Below, piece after piece: positions 43,757-52,769 of a stretch of 64,000 nucleotides of DNA (its first letter is position 1; every line of letters begins with the position of its first letter). Location of the stretch: positions 62,001 to 126,000 of the forward strand of contig NZ_LKBT01000004.1 in NCBI RefSeq assembly GCF_002699985.1, in the 5' to 3' direction. The translations under genes were made by a program, and so were the position numbers. Under the pieces are notes generated by a model that saw only the letters and a list, made by a program, of their open reading frames with translations, did no database searches and was not told where the DNA came from. The DNA is from Pseudomonas sp. ICMP 561 (GTDB lineage Bacteria > Pseudomonadota > Gammaproteobacteria > Pseudomonadales > Pseudomonadaceae).

Positions 43757-46144
43757 TCAGCCACCCGGCATCAACCTCAAGCTGCCTTGGGCATTCTTCG
43801 CCACATCCTCTTCGCTCAGATGCTGCGGCACGTATTCGCCGTTGATGTAGGTCTGTGCCTGATCCGAATAATGCTTGTCGAACAGCACGCCGCTCTGCCC
43901 GACGGGGTTGATGCCGAGTGCGTGGGCCGGGTCGGCGAAGTCGATCAGGCGGCGGGTTGAGGGGCCGTACGTCACTGGCCAAGGGGCAGGTCCGATGCGT
44001 GACGAAAGATTGTTCGGCACTTCATGAGTGCCTGGCGCCGCGAACGGGCCGACGTTTAATAGCGTATCCAGCGGCTTTTGCGTGCCCAGCGGATGGGCGT
44101 GGGTCAGGGTGTGTGCTTTGCCCCAACGCCATTCGTCCGCGTTAAGCCCATACGTGGATTTCAAGTGCGACACCGTGGCGTGCCAGGCGACTTTGACGGT
44201 GTTGGCGCGGTTCTCTTCGAACGGCGAATTACGATTGTTCCACCACGGCGAACTGGCGTCGGCGGCTACGCGGGGCAGGACAGCATCAATCACCCTCGTT
44301 GATAGCAGCGTTTCGAAGAGACCATCGCCCAGCTCATCGTGGAAGACCTCTTCGCTCAGGTCGAAGAGGAACTGGTTAAACAGCGTGGCGCCCACCGAAT
44401 CAACCCCATAGTCGCCTTTCCAGTTGGCCAGTCGTTCTACCAGCGCTTTCTCTTCCGGGTCACTGACTACTTCGCGGAGGACCGGAAGCAAAGGCTGTAA
44501 AACCCGATTGGCATAATCAGTTTTCGTGCCCAGTTGCAGCGCTTTGCTGTTGTCCAGATCCCATTTCACCGAGGCATCACTCAGCTGTCGGTTCAGCTGT
44601 TGGCCGCGATCAGCCAGGTTGTAGTAACCAGGGATTTGCATGCCGGTGGGCGAAAGTGGCTGGAAGTTGGCCGATACGATGTAGCCGCGCGCGGGGTTTT
44701 CTTCCTGAGGGTTGGCGCTGAAGGGGTAAAAGCCCAGCTTGTCGGCTTGCTCAGTGCTGCCATCGAGAATGTAGTTCGGGTTGACCCCTTCCGGACGGAT
44801 CGGCAACTGAGCCGCGGCCCACCAGCCGATATCGCCTTTGGCATTGGCCCAGACGATGTTCAGTCCCGGTGCCTGAATTTTCTCTGCCGCGGCGCGCATT
44901 TTATCCAGCGTATCGGCGCGGTTTACTTCGTAGAAGCCTTCCAGAATCGGGTTCTCCGACTCCAGGAATGACCACCACATGGCAACCGGCGTGGTGCTCG
45001 CGGTGACGCCCATTACGTCGTTGACGATAGGGCCGTGAGGCGACCTGCGCAGCGTCAGCGTGACCGGTGCTTCGCCTTTGACCGCAATCTGTTGTTCGGT
45101 GGTGGTCATGTCGACCCACCGCCCGTGATACCAGACTTGATTGGGATTTTCCGGATTGGTCTTCTCGGCGATCAGGTCCAGGTCATCGTTCTGGAACATG
45201 GTCAGGCTCCAGCCGAAGTCCATGTTGTTGCCCAGGGACGCGAAAGGGTTGAGCGCCTGATGATGGCCGTACAGCTCAAAGCCCGGCGCGGACAGGTGCG
45301 CTTCGTACCACACCGCTGGCACCGAGAAACGGATGTGCGGATCGCCCGCCAGTAATGGTTTGCCGCTTTTGGTTCTGGTGCCGGAAACGGCCCATGCATT
45401 ACTGCCTTCGAACTGAGGTAAACCCGCTTGTTCAAGCGCCTGACTGCTCAGGTAAGCGAGCTGATTGAGGCTTTTCCAGTCGCTGCTTGAAAGCCTGGCT
45501 GGCTGATCAAGAACGCCCTGTGGCTGCCAGTCGAGGTCGAAGACTTTCAGGTAGTCGGCACCCAGTTCGTCACGCACATAGGTCAGCAAAGGCTCGGTAC
45601 GAAAGGCTGCGGCAAAGCTGTAGGCCATGTAACCGCCGACGCTCAGGGTGTCTTCGGCGGTGAACGGTCGTTTGGGGATGCCCAGCAGGTCGAACTCCAG
45701 CGGTTTGGCGTGGCTGTCCTGATACTGGTTGATGCCGTCAAGGTAGGCTTGCAGCGCTTTCCAGGTCGGTGTGTTCTTGTCGTGGCGGGCGACATAGTCG
45801 TCGGCGTGCTCACGAATACGCAGGCTGCGGAATAGCTTGTCCGTCGCGACCAGTTTTGGGCCCAGCACTTCAGCCAGTTCGCCCCGGGCCAGGCGACGCA
45901 TCATTTCCATCTGGAACAGTCGGTCCTGAGCCTGCACATAACCCAGTGCGCGATACAGATCAGCTTCGTTCTCGGCGCGAATATGCGGCACGCCGCGCTC
46001 GTCATAACGCACGCTGACTGGCGCCTGGAGGTGAGCGAGGGATAGCTCGCCGTCACGCTGTGGTTGCTTGCTGTGCAGATACCATGCGCTCGCGCCAATG
46101 ACGAGGGCGATGATGAATACAAGGATAGACAGGCTGCGTTTCAT
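43757..46144 (-). CDS. hacB: Penicillin acylase family protein, HacB-like N-acyl-homoserine lactone acylase
   Basis: A 795-residue Ntn hydrolase made as a precursor: signal or anchor segment (about 6-22), alpha chain, then the beta chain starting at Ser248 in PQFEGSNAWAVSG, the autocatalytic nucleophile. The beta chain continues SGKPLLAGDPHIRFSVPAVWYEAHL and GLNIVWANAKGDIGWWAA in pieces. Size and position, directly after spuH and convergent with it, match hacB (PA0305) of P. aeruginosa, an acyl-homoserine-lactone acylase that degrades quorum signals; substrate is by analogy. I chose the ATG at 46144 with GAGAAG upstream. The last 100 bases are duplicated downstream. Confidence 0.9.
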   Translation of the reverse strand: MKRSLSILVFIIALVIGASAWYLHSKQPQRDGELSLAHLQAPVSVRYDERGVPHIRAENEADLYRALGYVQAQDRLFQMEMMRRLARGELAEVLGPKLVATDKLFRSLRIREHADDYVARHDKNTPTWKALQAYLDGINQYQDSHAKPLEFDLLGIPKRPFTAEDTLSVGGYMAYSFAAAFRTEPLLTYVRDELGADYLKVFDLDWQPQGVLDQPARLSSSDWKSLNQLAYLSSQALEQAGLPQFEGSNAWAVSGTRTKSGKPLLAGDPHIRFSVPAVWYEAHLSAPGFELYGHHQALNPFASLGNNMDFGWSLTMFQNDDLDLIAEKTNPENPNQVWYHGRWVDMTTTEQQIAVKGEAPVTLTLRRSPHGPIVNDVMGVTASTTPVAMWWSFLESENPILEGFYEVNRADTLDKMRAAAEKIQAPGLNIVWANAKGDIGWWAAAQLPIRPEGVNPNYILDGSTEQADKLGFYPFSANPQEENPARGYIVSANFQPLSPTGMQIPGYYNLADRGQQLNRQLSDASVKWDLDNSKALQLGTKTDYANRVLQPLLPVLREVVSDPEEKALVERLANWKGDYGVDSVGATLFNQFLFDLSEEVFHDELGDGLFETLLSTRVIDAVLPRVAADASSPWWNNRNSPFEENRANTVKVAWHATVSHLKSTYGLNADEWRWGKAHTLTHAHPLGTQKPLDTLLNVGPFAAPGTHEVPNNLSSRIGPAPWPVTYGPSTRRLIDFADPAHALGINPVGQSGVLFDKHYSDQAQTYINGEYVPQHLSEEDVAKNAQGSLRLMPGG

Positions 46145-46338
46145 CCGGCTTCTCAGATAAGGCGACAAGTCGCGATTGTAGGCATATTGGAAGGCATGTT
46201 GGATGGCTAGACGTATCGATTCACATTTGAATGCAATCCTGTGAGAGCCATTTGCAGGTGTTTGGCCGAGTCCGGCTTGCGATGTTCGGGGATACAGCTG
46301 AATATCCGTGCACTGTTTATCGTCCTTCCGGAAAACCC

Positions 46339-47280
46339 ATGTCTGCCACGTTCGACCCCGATGCCCTGCGCAACAGTCTGCAACCGCTGAGCGCTGCCCA
46401 GCCGCTGTCTGCCGAGGGTTTGGCGTACCAGCAATTTTACGTGCTGGACAGGTTGGGTCTGGAGCGTCCACTGCGCACCTGGCTGGGCAGAATGGATGTG
46501 GGTGGTTATGAGGTTGTCGGGCAGGTCTGGATCCCGGATAGCCCCGTGGCCACTTTGTTTTTCATGCATGGGTTTTATGACCACATGGGCTTGTTTCGGC
46601 ATGTGATCGAATGGGCGCTGAGCAAGGGTTTTGCAGTGATCTCGTGTGATTTGCCGGGGCACGGCCTGTCCAGCGGTCCGCGGGCCAGCATCAATGACTT
46701 CGCCGAGTATCAGGCCGTCCTGCAACGCTTGTTCGAGGAGGCCAGCGGATTGCAGTTGCCTGCGCCCTGGCACCTTTGCGGGCAAAGCACGGGGGCTGCG
46801 ATTCTGATCGACCATCTGCTTGATCATGGCGTTGAGAGTCCAGCTCAAGGTCAGGTCATTCTGCTTGCGCCGTTGGTCAGGCCTCGGGCGTGGGGTTGGT
46901 CAAAGCTGAGTTATCACCTGCTCAATCCCTTCGTCACGGGTATCGCCCGGCGCTTCACCGAAAACTCCAACGCCCCGGCGTTTCTACCATTTCTGTTGGC
47001 AGACCCCTTGCAACCACGTCGCTTGCCGACTGCCTGGGTCGGCGCACTGGCGCGCTGGATCAAGCGTATAGAGTCCGCCCCTTCAAGCCCACGCAGCCCG
47101 ATCATTATCCAGGGTGACGCCGACATGACCGTTGACTGGCGTCATAACCTTAAGGTGCTGAACGAAAAATTTGCCGAGCCAAAAGTGCTGATGATCGACA
47201 ATGCACGCCATCATCTGGCGAACGAAACGCCTGAGATTCGCGCACTTTATTTCGCGTTTCTGGACCGCCAGATGGGCTGA
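46339..47280 (+). CDS. Alpha/beta hydrolase, monoglyceride-lipase-like
   Basis: A 313-residue serine hydrolase. The oxyanion motif is FFMHGFYDHMG, followed by SCDLPGHGLSSG; the nucleophile Ser lies in LCGQSTGAA (about 151), the acid is probably in GDADMTVDW and the base His in NARHHLANE near the end. These phrases match the lysophospholipase/monoglyceride lipase (Hydrolase_4) group. There is no signal peptide. I chose the ATG at 46339, although its ribosome-binding site is weak; the frame is open to 46231. Divergent from the acylase gene. Substrate unknown. Confidence 0.88.
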   Translation: MSATFDPDALRNSLQPLSAAQPLSAEGLAYQQFYVLDRLGLERPLRTWLGRMDVGGYEVVGQVWIPDSPVATLFFMHGFYDHMGLFRHVIEWALSKGFAVISCDLPGHGLSSGPRASINDFAEYQAVLQRLFEEASGLQLPAPWHLCGQSTGAAILIDHLLDHGVESPAQGQVILLAPLVRPRAWGWSKLSYHLLNPFVTGIARRFTENSNAPAFLPFLLADPLQPRRLPTAWVGALARWIKRIESAPSSPRSPIIIQGDADMTVDWRHNLKVLNEKFAEPKVLMIDNARHHLANETPEIRALYFAFLDRQMG

Positions 47281-47339
47281 TGTTATTCCGCGACAGAGCT
47301 GCGGGTCTTGTCATCGGCAGGCTGAAAAAAACGGGGTTT

Positions 47340-48092
47340 TTAAGGTGCCAGGCTCGACGAGCTTTGCCCAACGGCCAGCCCTGCACGTATCGCCGCCAGC
47401 GCGGCCTGGTAGTAAGCCTTGCCGTCGGCGGATTCAGCAAAAGTGGAAAACTCTTCCAGTTCCGGATCGGAGAGGTCGCGGTAGACGTAGAGCAAGGTGT
47501 TGTTCATGTCTGCCTCGATCTGCGCCATTAGACGTTCGCGCTGACCGTCGAGCATGCCCTGAGCCTGACCGCCGCCCAGCAATCCGGGAATCATCTGACT
47601 CAGGCTGTCGGCGGCCACACCGGCAATCGCCAGACTGACTTCAGCACCTGCCTGCTTGGCGGGTAGCGCCTGGGCGAGGTGACCGATCAGCAGCTGGCGG
47701 GTGGCGTCGGCCTGAATCTGTGGCAGGCCTTTGGCATTTTTTGCCAACTGGTCGGGACGTGTCGCGGTCAATTCGGCGTTGACGATCTTGCGCCCCAGCG
47801 GAGACTGGAAGAATTGCAGCGCAGGGTCCGGGTTGCGCAGACTTTCGCGCAGGCGCTGTTCGGCGCGTTGATCCATGGCTTGAGGGGCGAAACGCTGATT
47901 GCTGTTGTTCACCAACGCTTGAAATACCGCAGGTGGCAGGCTGTTGCGATAGCGTTGTTGCGCAGCTTTGAGGGCGTCGTTGAAATGCGCACGCTGTTCT
48001 GGCCAGCCGGCGACCTTGTACAACTGGTCATAGCTGTCTGCCCAGGCGGGCATCGTGCAGAACATCAACAACACAACAAACAAACGGCGCAT
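47340..48092 (-). CDS. Exported DUF2059-type protein
   Basis: A 250-residue protein with a signal peptide (1-18, ending AWADS), all-helical afterwards. The C-terminal part (about 185-235: ERLMAQIEADMNNTLLYVYRDLSDPELEEFSTF in pieces, then ADGKAYYQAALAAIRAG) fits the DUF2059 pattern, in which a short helical hairpin ends near the C-terminus. Probably periplasmic; function unknown. I chose the ATG at 48092 with AGGAG seven bases upstream. Convergent with the hydrolase and divergent from the oxygenase. Family call moderately sure. Confidence 0.75.
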   Translation of the reverse strand: MRRLFVVLLMFCTMPAWADSYDQLYKVAGWPEQRAHFNDALKAAQQRYRNSLPPAVFQALVNNSNQRFAPQAMDQRAEQRLRESLRNPDPALQFFQSPLGRKIVNAELTATRPDQLAKNAKGLPQIQADATRQLLIGHLAQALPAKQAGAEVSLAIAGVAADSLSQMIPGLLGGGQAQGMLDGQRERLMAQIEADMNNTLLYVYRDLSDPELEEFSTFAESADGKAYYQAALAAIRAGLAVGQSSSSLAP

Positions 48093-48241
48093 AGGGACTC
48101 CTGTCGGCAGGTCGCTATTGTCCCGGTGGTTACGGGGCTTTGTCGAGTTATGAGTTGGTCGCCCCGGTGAAATTTCATTCACTTAGTGGTCAGTCGAGTG
48201 CGGACACTTCCCGATTCCCGGGCGGCTGGATACTATGCGCC

Positions 48242-48865
48242 ATGCAAATCGCCTCTGATCATCCGCTGCTGCTTCGAATCGTCGACGACCTCGCTGCCCG
48301 CGGCTGGTCGCAGCAAAATATTTTCCTGCCTGAAAGCCTGACGCTGGAGCTGGCCGACGAGTGCCGCACGCGTGCCGCCGAAGGTGAACTCGCGCCTGCT
48401 GCTGTCGGACGCGGGCCATTTCAAGAGATTCGCGAAGGGATTCGTGGCGATCATATCCAGTGGCTTGAGGCCGGGCAGTCTGAGCCTTGTGATCGTTATC
48501 TGGGATTGATGGACAGCCTGCGTCAGGCGCTGAATCGCGGTTTGTTTCTGGGGCTGGAAGACTTCGAGAGCCATTTCGCTCTGTATCCGCCAGGGGCGTT
48601 CTATCTCAAGCATGTGGATCGCTTTCGCGACGACGACCGGCGTATGGTCTCAGCGGTGGTCTATCTGAACAACGCCTGGCTGCCTGAGCATGGCGGGCAA
48701 TTGCGCATGTTCCTCGATGACGGCGTGGAATACGACGTGCAGCCAACCGGTGGCTGCCTTGTGGTATTCATGTCTGGCGATATCCCTCATGAGGTGATGC
48801 CAGCCAGCCGTGATCGACTTTCATTGACTGGCTGGTTTCGGCGGCGTGGGGATGGGGTGTTTTGA
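48242..48865 (+). CDS. 2-oxoglutarate/Fe(II)-dependent oxygenase
   Basis: A 207-residue double-stranded beta-helix oxygenase of the prolyl-4-hydroxylase-like group. Iron ligands are His124 and Asp126 in FYLKHVDRF and His183 in GDIPHEV, and Arg192 in RDRLSLTGWF binds 2-oxoglutarate. The N-terminal ~100 residues are helical and include GPFQEIREGIRGDHI. Substrate unknown; relatives hydroxylate proteins or small molecules. I chose the ATG at 48242; the ribosome-binding site is weak. Single gene followed by two REPINs. Confident for fold. Confidence 0.9.
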   Translation: MQIASDHPLLLRIVDDLAARGWSQQNIFLPESLTLELADECRTRAAEGELAPAAVGRGPFQEIREGIRGDHIQWLEAGQSEPCDRYLGLMDSLRQALNRGLFLGLEDFESHFALYPPGAFYLKHVDRFRDDDRRMVSAVVYLNNAWLPEHGGQLRMFLDDGVEYDVQPTGGCLVVFMSGDIPHEVMPASRDRLSLTGWFRRRGDGVF

Positions 48866-48895
48866 AGCGCCTCTCTGTAGCAGCAAAGATTGGAC

Positions 48896-48986
48896 CTGTA
48901 GGAGTGAGCTTGCTCGCGATTCGGTTTCTTGGTGGACGAATTTTCCGACTGAACTGACGCAATCGCGAGCAAGCTCACTCCTACAG
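48896..48986. repeat. REPIN, family C
   Basis: Arms CTGTAGGAGTGAGCTTGC and GCAAGCTCACTCCTACAG. The spacer is the reverse complement, in outline, of that at 54594, so the units are in opposite orientation. Confidence 0.93.
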
Positions 48987-49079
48987 TAAAAGGCGTCCAA
49001 ATCAGGTGGTTGTATTTTGTTTGATAGGAGCTGCGCCGGTGTCCATGTCACTGCGCTGTCTCGCGGCAAACATGGGCCT

Positions 49080-49167
49080 GTTGGAGCGAGGCTTGCCCGC
49101 GAATCAGACAACGCGGTACGTCAGCCCTGCTGCGTTATCGTTCTTCGCGGGCAAGCCTCGCTCCTAC
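49080..49167. repeat. REPIN, family D
   Basis: Arms GTTGGAGCGAGGCTTGCC and GGCAAGCCTCGCTCCTAC, with the spacer parts GGTACGTCAG and GTTATCGTTCTTCG shared with the copy at 8835. Confidence 0.92.
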
Positions 49168-49286
49168 AAAAACGATGTCTGCATGAAATTTTTGTCATAA
49201 AGCCTGCTTCTCCAGAACGTTAAGCCAGTGCCGCGCTATGGTTACAGGGATGCCATTCAAGGGCTCACTGCCTGACTGGAGAACCC

Positions 49287-49724
49287 ATGAAAACCCTTTT
49301 TGCAAAAACTGCTTTCGCAGGCCTGCTGTTCGGGGCGACGTTGATGGCCAGTGCTGCCGACGTACCGCGCACGCCATCACCTGCCGGGGCCGAGGTGTAC
49401 ATCATTTCGCCTAAAGACGGAGAGACAGTGCCGGGCACGTTCAAGGTCCAGTTTGGCCTCAAGGGCATGGGCGTTGCGCCTGCTGGCGTAGACATTCCCG
49501 AAACTGGCCACCACCACTTGCTGATCGACGTCAAAGACCAGCCAGACCTGAATGCACCGCTGCCGATGACTGACAACATCCGTCATTTCGGTAAAGGCCA
49601 GACTGAAACCGAAGTCACCCTGCCGCCTGGCCCTCACACCCTGCAGTTGCTGGTAGGCGACAAGAGCCACATTCCGCTGAATCCTTCGGTTGAGTCGAAG
49701 GTGATCAGGGTGAATGTGCGCTGA
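49287..49724 (+). CDS. Exported DUF4399 protein
   Basis: A 145-residue protein with a signal peptide (1-24, ending ASAAD) and one DUF4399 domain: VYIISPKDGETVPGTFKVQFGLKGMG, then TGHHHLLIDV and GPHTLQLLVGDKSHIPL, in pieces. The histidine-rich HHH could bind a metal. Predicted periplasmic with a beta-sandwich fold; function unknown. GGAG precedes the ATG at 49287. A single gene followed by a family A REPIN, converging on serA. Confidence 0.9.
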   Translation: MKTLFAKTAFAGLLFGATLMASAADVPRTPSPAGAEVYIISPKDGETVPGTFKVQFGLKGMGVAPAGVDIPETGHHHLLIDVKDQPDLNAPLPMTDNIRHFGKGQTETEVTLPPGPHTLQLLVGDKSHIPLNPSVESKVIRVNVR

Positions 49725-49746
49725 TTGACCTGGCACCATCCATCAC

Positions 49747-49835
49747 CGTAGGACCGGCTTCAGCCGGGAGGGGGGCGTAATTGATATATATCCTTTGTCT
49801 GGAAGGATGCCCTCCCGGCTGAAGCCGGTCCTACG
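49747..49835. repeat. REPIN, family A
   Basis: Arms CGTAGGACCGGCTTCAGCC and GGCTGAAGCCGGTCCTACG. The C-to-T change in the left arm is matched in the right arm, so pairing is kept. Confidence 0.93.
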
Positions 49836-49877
49836 ACCATTTTCGGCAGCGCGTTGGCCGGGTGAAATACCGACCAC

Positions 49878-49909
49878 AAAAAAAGGAGACCCGAAGGTCT
49901 CCTTTTTGT
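49878..49909 (-). terminator. Terminator after serA
   Basis: Stem AAGGAGACC/GGTCTCCTT with a CGA-type loop and T-runs in both directions. It lies 15 bases past the serA stop. Confidence 0.92.
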
Positions 49910-49923
49910 TGAGCCAGAACCGC

Positions 49924-51153
49924 TTAGAACAACACGCGGCTACGGATCGTGCCTTTGATGTGTTGCAGCTTTTCCTGGGCCAGATCGGAATACTCGGCAT
50001 CGACATCGATAACCACGTAACCGACTTTCTCGTTGGTCTGCAGGAACTGACCGGAGATGTTGATACCGTTTTCGGCGAAGACCTTGTTGATCTCCATCAG
50101 CACGCCCGGGATGTTCTCGTGAATGTGCAGCAGGCGGTGCTTGCCAGGGTGAGCAGGCAGGGCCACTTCAGGGAAGTTGACCGAAGATACCGACGTACCG
50201 TTGTCGCTGTACTTGACCAGCTTCTCAGCCACTTCCAGACCGATGTTGGCCTGAGCTTCGGCGGTGGAACCACCGATGTGCGGGGTCAGGATCACATTGT
50301 CCAGGCCGCGCAGCGGGCTTTCGAAGATGTCGTCGTTGGAGCGAGGCTCAACCGGGAACACGTCGATAGCCGCACCGATCAGGTGCTTGTCCTTGATCGC
50401 GTCAGCCAGTGCGTCGAGGTCCACGACCGTGCCGCGAGCGGCGTTGATCAGAATGGCGCCCTTTTTCATGGCGCGGACTTCTTTCTCGCCAATCATCATT
50501 TGGGTGGACGGCAGTTCAGGCACGTGCAGAGACACGATGTCGGCCATGCCCAGCAGCTCATTCAGGCTTGGTACCTGAGTGGCATTACCCAGTGGCAGCT
50601 TGGTCAGCGGGTCGAAGAAGAACACCTGCATGCCGAGGCTCTCAGCCAGTACAGACAACTGAGTGCCGATCGAACCGTAGCCGACGATGCCCAGTTTCTT
50701 GCCACGGATCTCGAAAGAGTTGGCAGCGCTTTTGATCCAGCCGCCACGGTGGCAGGATGCATTCTTCTCCGGGATGCCGCGCAGCAGCAGGATCGCTTCG
50801 GCCAGCACCAGTTCGGCGACCGAGCGAGTGTTGGAGTACGGCGCGTTGAACACTGCAATACCGCGCTCGCGGGCCGCGTCCAGATCAACCTGATTGGTAC
50901 CGATGCAGAAGCAGCCGACCGCGACCAGTTTCTTCGCGTGATCGAACATTTCTTCAGTCAGCTGGGTGCGAGACCGGATGCCGATGAAGTGAGCGTCGGC
51001 GATCTTTTCTTTCAGTTCGGCTTCCGGCAGAGACTTGGTGTGGTACTCGATGCTGGTATAACCGGCTGCCTTGAGGACATCCACAGCGGATTGATGGACG
51101 CCTTCGAGAAGAAGGAACTTGATCTTGCTCTTGTCGAGGGAAGTCTTGCTCAT
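49924..51153 (-). CDS. serA: D-3-phosphoglycerate dehydrogenase
   Basis: A 409-residue enzyme for the first step of serine synthesis. The substrate domain has IRSRTQLTEEM; the NAD-binding part has GYGSIGTQLSVLAESLGM with the acid in FFDPLT; catalytic residues lie in NAARGTVVD (Arg), the following Glu region and LTPHIGGST (His). A C-terminal ACT domain (about 335-409) allows serine feedback. It reduces 2-oxoglutarate to D-2-hydroxyglutarate as a side reaction in this group of organisms, explaining its neighbour. It is divergent from the D2HGDH gene, separated by 169 bases. Confident. Confidence 0.96.
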   Translation of the reverse strand: MSKTSLDKSKIKFLLLEGVHQSAVDVLKAAGYTSIEYHTKSLPEAELKEKIADAHFIGIRSRTQLTEEMFDHAKKLVAVGCFCIGTNQVDLDAARERGIAVFNAPYSNTRSVAELVLAEAILLLRGIPEKNASCHRGGWIKSAANSFEIRGKKLGIVGYGSIGTQLSVLAESLGMQVFFFDPLTKLPLGNATQVPSLNELLGMADIVSLHVPELPSTQMMIGEKEVRAMKKGAILINAARGTVVDLDALADAIKDKHLIGAAIDVFPVEPRSNDDIFESPLRGLDNVILTPHIGGSTAEAQANIGLEVAEKLVKYSDNGTSVSSVNFPEVALPAHPGKHRLLHIHENIPGVLMEINKVFAENGINISGQFLQTNEKVGYVVIDVDAEYSDLAQEKLQHIKGTIRSRVLF

Positions 51154-51322
51154 CTGCTTTAACCTGTGTCCCGGAGAAATTTGGCAGTAAGTGAAGCGGT
51201 CGCGAATCGGGCCGTCAGCTCGATTGGCGGGGGGCGTATGCTAGCATATGCACCCCGCGAAACCCCATTCCTGGACGTGAAGCGTTCTCAGGATGACCAT
51301 GAATTGTTCGAGAGTTCTGTCG

Positions 51323-52717
51323 ATGATCCATTCTGCGCTGGTAGATGAACTGAAGACCCTGGTTGAGCCTGGAAAAGTGCTGACCGATGCCGCATCCCTT
51401 GAGACGTACGGCAAGGACTGGACCAAACAATTCACAGCTGCGCCCGTTGCCATCGTCTTTCCCAAGACCATCGAGCAGGTTCAGGCAGTCGTCCTGTGGG
51501 CCAATGAACACAAGGTCGCGCTGGTCCCGTCTGGCGGCAGAACCGGGCTGTCTGCGGCAGCGGTCGCGGCCAATGGCGAAGTGGTGGTTTCGTTCGATTA
51601 CATGAATCAGGTGTTGGAACTGAACGTCACCGAGCGCACAGCTCGCGTCCAGCCGGGCGTCATCACCCGGCAACTGCAGAACCTGGCGGAAGAAAACGGC
51701 CTTTACTACCCGGTGGATTTTGCATCGTCGGGCTCCAGCCAGATCGGCGGCAATATCGGCACCAATGCTGGCGGGATCAAGGTTATTCGCTACGGCATGA
51801 CCCGCAATTGGGTCGCGGGCCTGAAAGTGGTGACCGGCAAGGGCGACATCCTTGAGTTGAACAAGGACCTGATCAAGAACGCGACCGGCTACGACATGCG
51901 CCAGTTGTTCATCGGGGCTGAAGGCACGCTGGGCTTTGTCGTCGAAGCCACCATGCGCCTTGATCGCGCGCCCAAGAACCTGACGGCGATGGTGCTGGGC
52001 ACTACCGATTTCAACTCGATCATGCCGGTGCTGCACGCCTTTCACGGCAAGCTGGACCTGACGGCGTTCGAATTCTTCTCTGACAAGTCGTTCGCTCGCG
52101 TCATGGCGCGCGGTGACGTGCCGTCGCCCTTCGATACGCCTTGCCCGTTCTATGTGTTGCTGGAATTTGAGGCCACCACCGAAGATCTGGCCAATGAAGC
52201 ATTGGCGACGTTCGAGCATTGTGTCGAGCAGGGCTGGGTGCTGGATGGCGTGATGAGCCAGAGCGAGCAGCAACTGAAAAACCTGTGGAAGCTGCGCGAA
52301 TACATCTCCGAAACCATTTCCCACTTCACGCCCTACAAGAACGACATCTCGGTGACTGTTTCGAAAGTGCCGGCGTTCCTGGGTGAAATCGATGCGATCG
52401 TTGCCGAGCACTACCCCGATTTCGAGGTGCTCTGGTACGGCCATATCGGCGATGGCAACCTGCACCTGAACATCCTCAAGCCTGAGGCCCTCGACAAGGA
52501 AGAGTTCTTCGTCAAGTGCGCCAGGGTCAACAAATGGGTGTTCGAAACCGTGCAGAAATACAACGGCTCGATTTCCGCCGAGCATGGTGTAGGCATGACC
52601 AAGCGTGATTACCTGACGTACAGCCGCTCGCCGGTGGAAATCGAATACATGAAAGCCATCAAGGCGGCATTCGATCCGAACGGCATAATGAACCCCGGAA
52701 AAATCTTCGCTGTTTAA
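51323..52717 (+). CDS. FAD-linked D-2-hydroxyglutarate dehydrogenase
   Basis: A 464-residue flavoprotein of the FAD-binding/FAD-oxidase C family. The FAD-binding PSGGRTGLSAAAVAANGEVVVS (in pieces, about 72-92), SSGSSQIGGNIGTNAGG and the C-terminal HIGDGNLHLN and SAEHGVGMTKR metal/substrate motifs are clear. In P. stutzeri the homologue next to serA oxidises D-2-hydroxyglutarate to 2-oxoglutarate, pulling the SerA reaction forward and feeding electrons to ETF; here the same arrangement is seen. I chose the ATG at 51323, which gives exactly that length; GAGAG lies upstream. Confident. Confidence 0.92.
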   Translation: MIHSALVDELKTLVEPGKVLTDAASLETYGKDWTKQFTAAPVAIVFPKTIEQVQAVVLWANEHKVALVPSGGRTGLSAAAVAANGEVVVSFDYMNQVLELNVTERTARVQPGVITRQLQNLAEENGLYYPVDFASSGSSQIGGNIGTNAGGIKVIRYGMTRNWVAGLKVVTGKGDILELNKDLIKNATGYDMRQLFIGAEGTLGFVVEATMRLDRAPKNLTAMVLGTTDFNSIMPVLHAFHGKLDLTAFEFFSDKSFARVMARGDVPSPFDTPCPFYVLLEFEATTEDLANEALATFEHCVEQGWVLDGVMSQSEQQLKNLWKLREYISETISHFTPYKNDISVTVSKVPAFLGEIDAIVAEHYPDFEVLWYGHIGDGNLHLNILKPEALDKEEFFVKCARVNKWVFETVQKYNGSISAEHGVGMTKRDYLTYSRSPVEIEYMKAIKAAFDPNGIMNPGKIFAV

Positions 52718-52769
52718 TTGGCCGTCACTATTTATAGTGGCGTGACCACAACGAGACCAAGGAGCCGCC

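Larger units (their letters stand above)
48866..49286. other. Intergenic region with two REPINs
   Basis: A 421-base region between the oxygenase and DUF4399 genes. It holds a family C and a family D REPIN; the last 120 bases should contain the DUF4399 promoter, but no clear boxes are seen. Confidence 0.5.
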
